64,000 nucleotides of DNA from contig NC_081408.1 of assembly GCF_030272615.1 (NCBI RefSeq), positions 336,814,793 to 336,878,792 of the forward strand, in the 5' to 3' direction. Source of the stretch: Cryptomeria japonica (lineage: Eukaryota; Streptophyta; Pinopsida; Cupressales; Cupressaceae). Each line of letters begins with the position of its first letter. The stretch's first letter is position 1. The position numbers were made by a program, and so were the translations under genes. The notes under the pieces are model-generated. The model was not told the origin of the DNA. It was given only the letters and a program-made list of their open reading frames with translations, and did no database searches. Shown here one piece after another: positions 24,301-35,699 of the stretch.

Positions 24301-24811
24301 CGTGACTCATGCTTCATCTCATGTTTTGGAGATTATTGGTTTTTGTAGACCTATGTGGTCATTGTATCATTGTAATATTGATCCTTTGTAACCTTGTAAT
24401 TGGATGTGATCTATCCTTTATGACTATTGAGAAGCTATGTATTGGAAGAGCAATGTAATCCTCTGTTTGGTTGTTTTTATTAGTTTCCTTGATGATGTTA
24501 GTAAATGCTAATTGAAGTGGAAATTATGTTGTATCCTTTCAATCTTTCAATGATGAATCTTTATTTGCTTATGGATTCTTGTGATCATTGAGTTATGATG
24601 CATATGTGGAATTTATGGTTTTGTGGAAGTTATTCTTGAAGTTAATTCTTCATTGGTAACCCTTAAGGAATTCTGGTGTAAGTCTTTCGCTTGTATTATC
24701 GTGCATGTTGTGTAAATGCACTTATGATGTTTATACTTTTAAATAAAAAAAAATTGTTTCACCCTTGTTGTGGGTTTTCCTTTGGGGTTCCTGGCGGGGC
24801 ATTACACTCTA
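21304..24811 (+). mobile_element. Solo LTR (LTR B) of the Gypsy 2 family with 5-bp TSD
   Basis: The LTR spans 21309-24806 (3498 bp) from TGTAGTACCCC to GGGCATTACA. It is flanked by ctcta at 21304-21308 and again at 24807-24811, a perfect target-site duplication. No internal coding domain is present, so it is a solo LTR left by LTR-LTR recombination. It lies 27 bp from LTR A in opposite orientation; the first 300 bp of the two look about 90-93% identical by eye. Confidence 0.93.
22925..23212. repeat. Minisatellite of ttcgaagaggtaa-type units in LTR B
   Basis: About a dozen units built on gttcgaagaggtaa and gtgttaccg lie in nearly 290 bp, including four consecutive units of 23-29 bp containing tacctgttcctgttcgaagagg. 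A short peptide repeat read through it is not a gene. Confidence 0.85.
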
Positions 24812-26417
24812 TGTCTGGGTGATGCGGATAACTCTATCGAGGTTATAGGTGCTTGACTGGTAGTAGAGCTATGTTTATCAAAAAACCAAGCAATATCCAT
24901 GCCATGGCTATAGATGCTTGTTTGCTAGCAAAGCTCTATTTGGTTAGCTATAAGGAATAATAAGACTATGCAACTTAATGTGAATGTGTCCTCTTCTTTT
25001 TTGCACATTGCAGAAAGGGTAAAAGACAAACATAATGCACACACAATCGATTGAATCCCTCTTGATAAAAAATATTGACTCTTTGTGGTGCAAAATTCCT
25101 AGCATATAGATTCTTTATCTTTAGTGAATCATTCTAAATGTTCTATTATAAATTAGAGAAATGAATTTGTTAATTCTTTTGTTTTCTTTCAAAAGCGAAA
25201 GGCCTTGTATTATAAATGTTAGAATCGAGACATAATCACAACTATCATTGGATACCTTATATTTGGTTTAGATATTTGCCTATCATTCTCGTGGTCTAGA
25301 ACCTCAACATTTTCTAGTTCGTCAGGGCACTTGCTTTGTGTTGTTTATGTATGTCTTTGAAAAATGTGTATTTTTTTGATCCATTTTAATCTCTTCTCAC
25401 TGGACATGCATTCTCACAATGAAATGGGTTTTGGATAGAGTTGAGATGGTTATGGCTTGTGATTAAAGTAATCAATTGACTCCCTAATCTTTGACATTTT
25501 GATTGCAAATTTTAGAAAGACAAAGCAAAACACGATGGAGCTAGATGCAAAAGACACAAACTCTTGTATTTGTTCACAAGTAAGTTGATAATTCTTAAGG
25601 AAAAACACATATATCTAGTATAAAATTATTTCAAAACCATCATTGGCAACTAATCAGAGAAATCCCAAATGGAATGGTGAAGACATTTCAAAACTGGTCT
25701 GTGAAACTAGAGCTTCAAGATTCATCCTCCGCAAGCGAAGGACCCCTATGAGACACCAATAGTTATAGATTCTTTGACTACAACTAGATTGAGACGAACT
25801 TCGATCTAAAGGAGTCAAAATCCTTGCAAGTTCAATCCCTCCAAAAAAGCACATGAAACATTTGAAAAGGGTTCCTTTTTCAAAAGCTTTCCATGTGAAA
25901 GCTTCGTGAAAAACCGAAGTACCAAAGGGGGAGAAGTTTCAAAGATTTTCCACCTATGTGATGCATGTCGAAAGAATGAGACAAAATTACTTATAGTCTC
26001 CCCAAATACTTTTTGTCTTGGAAGCAAAGGCTCTAAAAAACATTTTAAGGTGTAACCTACCTACTAAAATGGAACGAGAACAAAAGAAAAACCTCACAAA
26101 CTCTCACTAGCATGCCACATGTTTTTGGGAGATGTTTTGTTGAAAGTAAGATGCGTGGAAGCCTTACGAAAGTCTAAGTTCAATTCGAGAAATATTGTAA
26201 AAAAGCCTGAGAACACACCACGTGTCCCAAAGATGTGGAAACCCATAAGTGAATCTGGATGCCTGACAAACCCAAAATAAAATTAATTACTAAAGGGTGC
26301 TAAAAGGAACCACATGTCAAAGCTTTTTATTTTTATCTAATGAAAGGTGTAGGTGGCATTCATGCTTGGATTTGGAGGGAGAGAATAATGCAAAAATTCT
26401 TCACACAAGGTAGTTAC
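24812..26417. other. Unassigned sequence, no gene seen
   Basis: Only short frames without recognisable motifs lie between the solo LTR and the LINE-derived insertion. Confidence 0.6.
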
Positions 26418-27323
26418 AACAATCATCATATAAGGAGGTCTATGCTTGGATTTGGAGCTAGATGTGTCTAAGGGACTTCCAGCTGAGATAGCCATCAACT
26501 CCTCTTTTGGCAGCTGGGTCCAAACTTTGGATTACAAAGGTATTTCGTTCAAGTGTTGGAAATGCTTCAAAACTGGCCATGCGCCTAGAAATAGTGGGCT
26601 CGAGAAGAAAAATCTTGCAGCCTCATGGTGGTCAGGGGCCTCTTACCAACATTATTCTATTAATAAATCTTTGGACTCTTCCAATGTTTCGGTGGATGCT
26701 GGGATTTCGAAGGCTGGTTCAGATTCTTTTATGGAGAAGAATGTTTCTTCGGATGCCACTAAGGATGGCTCAATGAAAATTGCTGGAATTCAGGATGTTG
26801 CTGTCTCTTCTGCTAAAAATGGTTTGTCCCAGATTGCCACTGGATCTTTGTCCGATCCTTCTGATTCTCAGATTTCTGCTATCCCTACCTCTCCTGTTGC
26901 TACCTTTGTCTCTCCTGGTGGTGGGAGGTCCTCTATTTTGGATCAGTCTTCTTTGCAAAAGATTGCTGCTAGGGTTGCGAAGGGACGGATTACCGTTAAA
27001 AGTAAGAAATCTAAATCATCCCAGGCCTCTTTTGATATGACCCTTCGATCTCACAAGTGTAGATCAAATTCTTGATCAGTATTGGTTGGGTTGGGGCTGC
27101 ATGTTGGTCTTTGTTTCAGCCAGTTGGTTCTTTTTGGGGGTTCTTCTTGTGCTGTTGCCCATCTTTTGTTTGGTTTCGCTGTGTCTCTCTTGTGTTCCAT
27201 TTCATTGAGTGGACTTTCAGGCTTTTCTTAAGGTTCGGGTTTCAAGTCCCCCCAAAACCTATTTTGTATGGGGTTTTAGGTCCCTTCAAAACTTGTTTTC
27301 CCTTAATAAAAAACAATCATCAT
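26418..27323 (+). mobile_element. LINE-derived insertion, ORF1 end joined to a 3' tail, 12-bp TSD
   Basis: The insertion 26430-27311 (882 bp) is flanked by aacaatcatcat at 26418-26429 and 27312-27323. It ends in an A-rich tail after ttaataaaa, as expected for target-primed retrotransposition. It holds the C-terminal part of a LINE ORF1, then about 230 bp of untranslated sequence. The endonuclease/reverse transcriptase ORF2, normally in between, is missing. Confidence 0.85.
26446..27075 (+). pseudogene. LINE ORF1 (gag-like) C-terminal fragment
   Basis: The 209-codon open frame starts inside the domain (LDVSKGLPAEIAINSSF, then WVQTLDYKGISFKCWKCFKTGH). This is the segment that leads into the zinc knuckle of plant LINE ORF1 proteins. 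The knuckle is altered: the last Cys of the CCHC is replaced (GHAPRNSG). A Ser-rich tail of about 140 residues follows, ending at TAG/TGA near 27075. ORF1 proteins bind element RNA. The frame is open although 5'-truncated, so the copy is probably not very old. Confidence 0.7.
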
Positions 27324-28453
27324 GATTTTGGAAAACACATGATGAGTATGAGAGAGAGAATTCAGTTGCAAAAATCATTCCGATTCTAGTGGAATGAATT
27401 ATATAAAAGCCCATAGGCATTCCTATAAAAGGAATTGAACGCTTTTGAAAAAGAAGAATTTTGTAATTCCCTTTCTTACGAAGAAATAAAAGAATGTATC
27501 AAAGTTTAGTAATTTATATCTATGATCCGACCTTAGCATGTTTGTTTTTTAGGTTGGGCATTGGGTCGTGTCATTGTTTGCCTCTCACTTGCTTTGCTTA
27601 TGCCAGCATGCTTTGTGTCTTGAAGAGTTAGGAGTAATTGTTGTTTACTCATTTTGGCTTCCACAATTCTTATCAAATCTGAAATAATGGTTTATGTAGT
27701 AAAATTTACTCTATCATTATTCTTAGATTAGAAAATTGGATTATACCATTAGAAGGAGAATATATTAAGAATGGTTAATCGTTGTGAGAACCTTGAAGAA
27801 ATACTTTGCTCTCAATCGAGCCTTGGCAGATACTTCCCAAAACAGGATTTGAAAGTTACACCGTATATCCGAGTCACTTTGTGTGTTCCGTTCTCTTTCC
27901 AACAATGAAGGGTTGTGGTGTGATGTGGTCATCTTCAAAAATTGGAGTTTTCTTATGATTCTCCTAGAAAGGGAATTAAAGTGTTGTAAAAGCTTTGGTT
28001 ATGACACTTTGCCTTAGTTTAGCTTTCCTTTCTTTTCCTCTTGCCTTTTCCTTCTCCCCACTGAAAAAAGAGTCTTTTGAAATCCTAGAGGTTGTTTCAT
28101 AGGCCACAAATAATATTGACATCCCATGTGTGGAAAACTTTCAGACTACCCTTATTTAAGGTACACACATTCATAGGGATCAACAAGCTATAGGATTGAT
28201 TGAGGACACAAGAATGTTTATATCAATGTGAAGAATGCATTTTAGGCATGAGGGTCAATAATAGACTTAACATATTCTAAATGTATATGAATATGTGTAT
28301 ATATATTAATCGATAAATATTACTTTTATTATTATTTTCAAAAATTTACATCTCCATCCACAACCAAAAAAAAAGCAAAAAAAGCATTGTTCATATCATT
28401 CGTATGAAGTTTATCTTTGAAACTGCAATCAAGATCACCCTCCCAACCTTGAT
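27324..28453. other. Unassigned AT-rich sequence, no gene seen
   Basis: No recognisable coding, repeat or RNA feature is present. Confidence 0.6.
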
Positions 28454-29360
28454 TTAAGTATTTTGCCTACTAACCCAACCACCACCAAAAGCTATTGGTA
28501 AACATTTACAAGATGATACAAATTCGAGAAAAAAAAATAGCTTGAATGATGAAAAAACAAGATAGACCCAGACCAAAACTAATCTACAACAACTATTTCC
28601 TTGCCTTTCGCACTTGCATCCCAACCATCCTCCATTGGCTCCCTCAGGATCATCTACATCATCGTTGTCCTCAGGCAGGAATCCGATCCGGAGAGTACGC
28701 CTCACCTTCCTCTTCTTTGACCCGCGCGAGCGACCTCGTTTTCTTTTCGAAGAAGATGCCATTCTCGAGTGTGAAGATTTCATATCATAGGGGTCCCATT
28801 TCACCAGCTCCCGCCTACGCTCGTCTCTCCCAAGCCTTTTAAATACTCTTTGATACCATGCATCCCTATTTGAGCTGAGGCACGATAGACCTCCTTGTTG
28901 CAATTTGTACTCCATAAAAGATGTGGGTGCAGAGGAGGACGAAATTCACTAACGTGGAGCCAAGCACCATCCAGGCAGTCAAACCCCTTCCCGTCACACA
29001 TCATCTTCACGAAGATTTCTAGTCCCCCACACCATTATTCTTTGATGCAGCTACTAACAATCCACTGTACATTTTATTTGTTTTCAAGCTCGAAGCACCA
29101 AGCCACAAACATGGACACGATGTCAGCATTGTTGCGGTATTTGAAATTAGCCCTCAGGTATTCCTCCCCTAGAACAATCTTAACCTTGTTGATAAAGTCT
29201 TTCTCCTCAAACTTGAAAACATTCATTAGCCTTTCATCTGAGATTCGTCCCAGAAAGCTACCATGGGTCTCGCAGCTTGTAAGGAGAAATTTGGCTCCAT
29301 TTCCTTCGTGCACAAGTATCTCTAGGATGTTTTGATAACCTGCTAGTAGTAGCATCGACT
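28454..29360 (-). pseudogene. Unrecognised coding-like fragments with a basic nuclear-signal-like stretch
   Basis: Three minus-strand segments look coding in composition. Segment 29355-29074 includes SDERLMNVFKFEEKDFINK, and 29010-28801 lies in the same frame. Segment 28915-28454 is in another frame and includes RVFKRLGRDERRRELVKWDP and then a Lys/Arg block (SKRKRGRSRGSKKRKVRR), followed by an acidic run (EDNDDVDD). The basic block would suit a nuclear protein. I do not recognise the family. The frame change and the stops between segments suggest a pseudogene, though exons of a minus-strand gene cannot be excluded. Confidence 0.4.
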
Positions 29361-29388
29361 CTCCAACTTCGGCTCCACTCAGTACTCA

Positions 29389-29779
29389 CTAGCTTTGGTT
29401 GGCTTCATAAGCTAAAAATACCCCAATCGAAGCCACCAACATTACTTGAATACCATTAATGCACTTCGCCTTCAAAACGATAGTGCTAGTTGATAATGAC
29501 TTCCCCTTTATGCTACAGTAAGTTGGTATGGTTCGAATGGAAAAACGCCGCTGTTTTGTCCATTTAAAAAAAACATTCATTTTCAAAAACTAAATTGAAA
29601 GATTTTGAGAAGATTTTCTTCATTACGCGCTTCCAAAGAAACCTATCACTGTATTGATTTTGAAATGCATTAAAAATTTCCGTTGTCCACTTTCTTCTAA
29701 GGCTCACCTCCATATCACTAGAAAGAAAACATTGCCACGCAGAGCAAAATTTTTCCAAACAAACTTCAAATGACTCCAA
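29389..29779 (-). pseudogene. Unrecognised open fragments downstream of the RNase H remnant
   Basis: Two overlapping frames (29779-29564 and 29586-29389) are open but not recognised. The second contains a hydrophobic run (GIQVMLVASIGVFLAYEA) that could be a membrane segment. They follow the RNase H remnant on the same strand and may belong to the same decayed unit as 28454-29360. Confidence 0.3.
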
Positions 29780-29799
29780 AATATAATCATTGGGGGGTA

Positions 29800-30260
29800 A
29801 GTGTCTACGATGGATTCACCAACTTGTAACTCAAAAGCTTGGTTGGCACAAGAGTCGACGTCCTAATTTCCCTCTCTTAGCACATGGGACACTTTGAAAT
29901 TGCGAAAAGATGTGAGGAGTTTTTTGATGCATTGTATTTCCCTACCAATTATCCAATTTTGAGCTTCACCCTTAATAATAACATGCGTGATGATTTGAGA
30001 GTCACCTTTCAGATGTAGTTTCTCCACACCTATCCTCCTACCTAATTGAACCGCTAGAAAGGTTGCTTTTACTTCGACTTTATTGTTGGTTTCTGGAATT
30101 AGTCGCTATTTACATTTAGACAATACTACTCCATTGCTATCCTTAGCCACACACCCAACACTTGATGGCCTCGGATTGCCACGAGCAGTACCATCAAAGT
30201 TGATTTTGATCTACCCTGACTCTGGAGGTCACCACTTAGAAGCCCTCTCCAAATAATTAC
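29800..30260 (-). pseudogene. LINE-type RNase H domain remnant
   Basis: Reading down the minus strand from about 30230 gives IKINFDGTARGNPRPSSVG with the conserved Asp, then GCVAKDSNGVVL, then ETNNKVEVKATFLAV (Glu in the ExxA position), then LHLKGDSQIITHVI with the next Asp, and HVLREGN near the end. This is the RNase H found at the C-terminus of plant LINE polyproteins and in related plant RNase H-like proteins. Several stops break it. No reverse transcriptase is found upstream. Confidence 0.7.
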
Positions 30261-30499
30261 AAGGATTAACCCTTTGAGACCCATTAATGGGTTAAATATA
30301 TATTTTTATTATAAGTTTACTAAGGTCCAAAAGTTGAGACTATAATAGTGAACCAAAAGCTAGTGCTCAAGGGGCTACCAAGACCAAAATAATAACTAGT
30401 CTAAACTCATACTCAAACACTAAAATAGAATATAATAAAAACCAAGAGCACCACCCAACAAAAAGACACCAAGTTCAACAACCTAGGGGATGAGGCAAA

Positions 30500-31146
30500 T
30501 TACATAGGCCTCATTGACTCTAATTTAAACATATATTCACATTTTTTGTAGACATTACCCAAAGAAGGAATCTTAATCACCTCCTTTAAATTGTCCACCT
30601 CACAATAGTTTGAAAGAGACACAACAACATTTACAGGTAAAACCATCTTCAAACTTTCAACCACCTTTTCTATTGCCTATTGTAGACACATTTGATGACA
30701 CTTAGTTGCATGCAAATGATTTGAGATACTATTGAAACAAGCCTTTACCTAACAGATCACTTCCTCAATATCATCATGAAGCAAATACAAGCCATCCACA
30801 ATGAAAAGCATGGAGGGACAACTACACATTTGAGTGACATCAAACATGGTCCTCTATCCATGAGAATACCCAAGCTCAAATTGTAAATTCGATATAGCCT
30901 TTCATATACCAACACATGAAGCTCCATTCATAATCTTGGCGAGTTCTCAAATAGTCTTAGTCTACTAGTGCAACTCAAGGTTTTCAATTTCTCTTTTCAC
31001 AAAAAACCTTGAAATTGACCACCATCTCCCTTTTGAAAACCTTGTATTTCTATGACATTTTTTAAGCTCCCAACACCCTACCTAGACTGCTTCAAAATAC
31101 CATATCACTGCACACTCCTACACATATCACCACCTCCATATGCCAT
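30500..31146 (-). pseudogene. Decayed pseudogene of an unrecognised protein (about 216 codons)
   Basis: A coding-like frame runs from an ATG at 31146 to a TAA at 30500-30502. It contains stretches such as AKIMNGASCVGI, AISNLQFELGYSHG, MLFIVDGLYLLHDDIEEVI and NYCEVDNLKEVIKIPSLG. One frameshift is likely near a T6 run around 30990-31010. After that point seven premature stops occur in one frame, all TAG or TGA. I do not recognise the family. It lies about 0.8 kb upstream of HASTY in the opposite orientation. Confidence 0.5.
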
Positions 31147-31910
31147 AGAAACACAAAGAATGACCACATTCTTATATACACATTATTTTGAACCATAATA
31201 AAGAAAATAACTTATGTCACCAACTTAGAATGGATGGAAGCATAAACCTAATGAGTGCCTATCTTATCACTATTTTTCCACTCGAATATAATATAAAACA
31301 TTTTAAATCTCCAACCCATTATCATACAAATTTTGACTACGGTACCGAATTTCGAATGGAACATGTATAGATAACATATAATGATATTATATAATCAAAG
31401 ATGAACCCACTTCTCACATAACCATTTACCAACATTTATTTATATTAAAAGTCTCTCCCAAGTGTTCAAAAAAAGAAAAGAAAAAGAAGTCTCTCCAATT
31501 GCTTCCCAAACCAAAGGGTAATTGGCATGGGTATGTAAAATTCGCCTTCACACCAATTTTTAACCCCACTTATCTCATTCGTTTCATATTTCTACTCTCA
31601 TTCGAATTGGCTTTGCTCAGTTTGTGTTACATTCCATGCGAAACTATCACTTTGCCCAGAACCACATTCGACTTTCCATCATTAGTTTAGTGGCAGCAGG
31701 GGTTTTATGTGTTAGGACTCGCGAGTTTTGCTTTGTGCATAAGCAGTTCGCTGGGAAACAGGAAAAAGAAAAAAGAGTTCCTTTTGATTCCCCGTAAGGC
31801 CTTTTTCGAAGGGAGCACGGCATTTACGCTTGGTAACAGGGGCATCATTCGAATTGAACCGCAAGTAGCTGTTTGAAACTGGGGAGGAGGAGCAGGAAAA
31901 GTCTGGGCGA
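31147..31910 (+). promoter_or_regulatory. Upstream region and 5' UTR of HASTY
   Basis: This is about 760 bp between the pseudogene and the HASTY start codon. The last 220 bp (from about 31690) are less AT-rich than the flanks and include a purine-rich stretch (ggggaggaggagcaggaaaag) just before the ATG, as often seen in 5' leaders. I cannot place a TATA box or start site with confidence. Confidence 0.4.
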
Positions 31911-32009
31911 ATGGGGGAGATCGCAAGCGTAGCGCAGGCGGTGATTGCAGCCTTGGACTGGAACTCCTCTGCTGAAACCAGGCACTCTGCTTCCGTTTTT
32001 CTCGATTCT
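31911..32009 (+). CDS. HST: HASTY / exportin-5 homologue, exon 1 (coding part)
   Basis: HASTY is the plant exportin-5 homologue, an importin-beta/karyopherin family nuclear export receptor required for normal microRNA function and transport. The exon encodes 33 residues from the ATG at 31911: MGEI, then VAQAVIAALDWNSSAETR, then VFLDS. This matches the start of plant HASTY, where a short N-terminus leads to a conserved FLDS before the IKSGDVR block. The donor gtatgt begins at 32010, directly after the Ser codon, in phase 0. The ATG has G at +4 and is the first in a suitable frame. Exon 2 is 28.3 kb downstream. I identified it from remembered family sequence; an alignment would settle it. Confidence 0.85.
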
Positions 32010-32229
32010 GTATGTACCTTCTCTTGCCCTTTCATGAACCTCTAGGAATGTAGCTGCCTCGACACACTATAATAATAGACACCACAATCATAGTAACTAC
32101 TGAAAAAATTGCAATGTGTGAGCCACGGAGATTAGTAATCATGATCACATTTTTTGGCATGGGTACGTTGTCCAGATTTAAGCTTATATATAGATAATTA
32201 AGATTACAATTTTTTGGTAGTGGGGTATA

Positions 32230-32850
32230 TATAGTGAATTTGATTTGATGGAAGAGATAATCCTCTGTTTGTTATCTAAGCCATTTAAAAAAAAAAAAAC
32301 TAAATAAAGCTGATGTAATTAAATAAACTATATATATGTATATATACATATAGTCTTGGGTGAATTTGATTTGGTGGGGAGATATTCCTCTGTTTTGTTA
32401 TCTAAGCCATCTTTTTTGAAATAAATAATTAAATAAAGCTGATGTATGTATAGCTTGTATATGTGTGCATTTGTTCTGGTATCTAAGATGATTAAATAAT
32501 TCGGTCTTATGTATAGCTTCTGTATATATACCTCTCTCCTGGTATCTAGGTTGAATTTCATTGAAATAAATAATTAAACAGCTGCTTTATGTATAGCTGT
32601 ATGGACATATAAAATAAATAATTAAAGAAAGCTGATGTACTTATAGCTATATATACATATATAACAAATAATTAAACGAAGCTGATCTATAGTGGTATAT
32701 ACACATAGACGCTATACATACATCAGCTTTATTTAATTATTTATTTTAAAGAAATTTGACTTAGATATCAGGTACAGAGGGGTATCTCTTCCATCAAATT
32801 CACCCAAGACAGAGGGATATCTCTTCCATGAAATTTGCCCAAGACTTTCA
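32230..32850. repeat. AT-rich foldback element with internal tandem-like units
   Basis: The left arm (about 32248-32320, starting gatggaagagat and including taaataaagctgatgta) is complementary to the right arm (about 32728-32800, ending atctcttccatc). Between them the motif aataaataattaaa with agctgatgta or tatagct recurs five or six times. This looks like a foldback/MITE-type element. I could not define a target-site duplication. Confidence 0.6.
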
Positions 32851-32864
32851 TTGGTGTTATTAGT

Positions 32865-33215
32865 TAAGATGCATCACAACCAGATTGGATGGTATAATTT
32901 ACTTGATTTGCTATTCAACATTTGTCCTTAACCACGACATATGTGATGTGTTGGATGCGGTAATGAGCTCAATTCATCATTCAACATTGCCCCACAACCA
33001 CAACGTTTGTGTTGTCGGTTGAGGTACATCACAACCAAAATTGGATGTGTTGATTTGATTCATCATTCAATATTTCTCCTCAATCATAACATTTGTGTTG
33101 GATGTTGTAATAAGCTTGATCGTTCTCTCAACATTTTTCCTCAAACTCATCATTCAGCATTTGTCCTCGACCAGAATTAGATGTGGTAATTTATTGATAT
33201 TCCAATAATCATTCA
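32865..33215. repeat. Degenerate direct repeats of about 70-130 bp
   Basis: The motifs cattcaacatttgtcct, acatttgtgttggatg and catcacaacca recur three or four times with many changes. There is no coding potential. Confidence 0.5.
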
Positions 33216-34139
33216 CATTTGTACATTTTTGAAGCATGTAACACGACGTCCAAGATTTGAACATGGGTTCTCCTTATGTAAGCCTCTATCGGTTACCATG
33301 CGAGCTCATCCCATTTGATAATGTAATGTACATGTATCCACTTATCAGTGTTTTAATTAGTCTTTTTTGAGACAACTCAAATTGGAACAGTATATGGGTT
33401 AAAACCTTTTTTCAAATTGTAATGGGAAGCTCTATGAGATCTAAACTACCCTAGGCACTAGGATAGAGACAAAATATACAGATATAAGCACTATTCGATA
33501 TTCTCTTTAGGGGGTTTTAGATAAATGAAATCATTAACCATGCACTTGTTTCTTTCCCTCTGGTATGAACACATGACAGGTAACATCTCTTATCTCACAA
33601 GCAATATTTTTAGATATTAAGAAAGAAAGTAACTAATCTAAACACACAAACACAACTTCCTACTGGCTAAAACAGAGACCAATAGTTTGATGCATCAAAG
33701 ATTTGAAAGGAATATCTACTTAGATCAACAACACATGATTTGAAAAACCAAATAGCTAGTTTGGATGCAAAGTCACAACCTAAGTAGATTAATATCATCA
33801 ATCCATACAAACTCCACTCTATATAATCCACTTTGAATTCAGTTCACAAAATCACAAATACAATAAATGCAGATATAGATTAAACAATAATTTCAATAGC
33901 GTAAGTATAGGGCACAACCACAATGCAAAGTTTATGTGCTAAAAAACTTATATATAATGTTAAGAGTTGCCCAATTTTTGGGTCTTAGAATAATCATTAT
34001 TTTCCCAAAAATAAATGTAAAAAAGCACAAACATTTAAGCCTTCTGAAAAGTGGGAAGGAAAGAACTATAAAGCAAAAAGTAACCATAAAGAAAGAAACA
34101 AATAAAACTTATGAAAGCAACCTAAAATAGACCTTTACT
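33216..34139. other. Unassigned intron sequence, no gene seen
   Basis: AT-rich sequence without recognisable motifs. Confidence 0.6.
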
Positions 34140-34506
34140 CTCTTTTTATATTAAAGATAGTAGATAAAAATATTACATCAGATATGCTTTATCACTGTTC
34201 GAGCAGAATCTTAGATTTAAACTATCACTATAATAGATAAAACTAAAAGCATCAATCAGCAGCTACAAGAGTTAACATTACAGCCAAAATATACAGATTC
34301 ATCGAATCAAAGTCAAAACAAGAGAGAGCTGGTCATCAAGCATCCCATGACCCTATAATGTTATTGCTGCAATCTGCTTTGTCACAGTCGTAGACACCCA
34401 ATGGAGGCTCAATATCGGGATCAGCCGTTACATCCCATCTAGCCACTGACTTATCCTTGGCAGCTTTGTTTACTGTTTCAATCTCCTCTTTGGAGATGCC
34501 TTTATC

Positions 34507-35651
34507 TTAAAGGAACTGGTTCAGCAATTCTAACTCCTCCTGATTCAACATATCCTTATATTTTGAAAAGAAGTGAGCTGATCTAATATTAGTTTTGTAG
34601 ATCAGCATCACACCCTCCTGCATCAAGATCATGAATCTTCTCTTTGGAACTTCTAGGACTGTGGAAACCTGCATCATAATCATGAGAAATGTGAGTTTAC
34701 AATTTAACTCAGTAAGATTCCTCTTCTTGTCCTGAAACACTTCTTCATTTCCCCTTTTCCACAAAAACCACAGATTTTCACAAGTAAAAACAAACCAGAA
34801 GTTATTCATTTTCTCATCAAACAGATCAACATATCCTGCTAAAATTTCAATCCAAGAAAGACTAGGACGAGAGTTCCACATGACAGGACTACCAAAAAAC
34901 ATAGACCACAGAGCCACAACAAACTGGCACTCAAAAAACAACTGCTCAATGGTTTCAGGTTTATGACAAACCGGGGAAGAGAGGGGGGAAAGACCACAGG
35001 AGTTAAGGATATCAGCAACAGCAATCTTTTTAAGCAAAATAAGCCAGCGAAAACAAGTCTTTTTTGGTTCAGCAGGATTGTGCCAAAAGTAGTGAAGGAC
35101 TTTGAGCCATTTAGAGTTTGGCCAGTCAAGGTTCCAGCCCCTATTAATCCATCTCAGAATCTCATTGGTATCACCCAACATCTCATAGATGTTCTTGACA
35201 GAAATTTCAAGGAGTTTGGCCCCATCATTCCACTTCACCTGCTCAATGAATCTCTCAGTAGATAAAATCTTCCCCTGATGGTATGGGCCAACAGCCTTAC
35301 AAATCAGTGTATAAGTCTTCTTGTGAGAGGGAGGGATCCTAAATTTCTTTGCCAATTTATCCCATGACCCAAACCTTTTCTCAATCAATAGATCCCGAAT
35401 GAAATTAATACCCAGAGCATTCCATGCTTTAGCAGAGCAACTCTGAGTTAAGGCTAGAGGTTTCTCATTGAGTTGGATACCCACCAGATTGATCTATCCA
35501 GCACTGCATAGGTCGGAGGGCCTCCAATCGCCCCTCTGTTGCATAGGAGATTTCGAACTTGAGTCCAAGTCTTCCACAAGGATGAAAAAATCACTGAGCC
35601 AAAAGTTTTGATTTCAAAATTGCCCATTAACATATCACACATATCCAGCAT
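34507..35651 (-). pseudogene. LINE ORF2 C-terminal region (zf-RVT)
   Basis: The 325-codon frame 35484-34507 and the adjoining 35651-35454 form the C-terminal part of ORF2. The frame includes PSHKKTYTLICKAVGPYH and a zinc-binding-type segment (TCFRWLILLKKIAVADIL, then CGLSPLSSPVCHKPETIEQL, then FFECQF) seen at the end of plant LINE polyproteins. It ends at a TAA near 34507. It is the longest uninterrupted part of this LINE. Confidence 0.85.
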
Positions 35652-35699
35652 TGGCTATGATTTCTCTTTTTTAGGTTTTGACAATTTAATGTTATTTCT

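Noticed and set aside
23911-24348. 145-codon open frame on the + strand
   Set aside because: It lies wholly inside solo LTR B, and the corresponding part of LTR A is not open.
26507-27040. Overlapping open frames beside the LINE ORF1 fragment
   Set aside because: They are alternative-frame shadows; only the 26446-27075 frame shows ORF1-like motifs.
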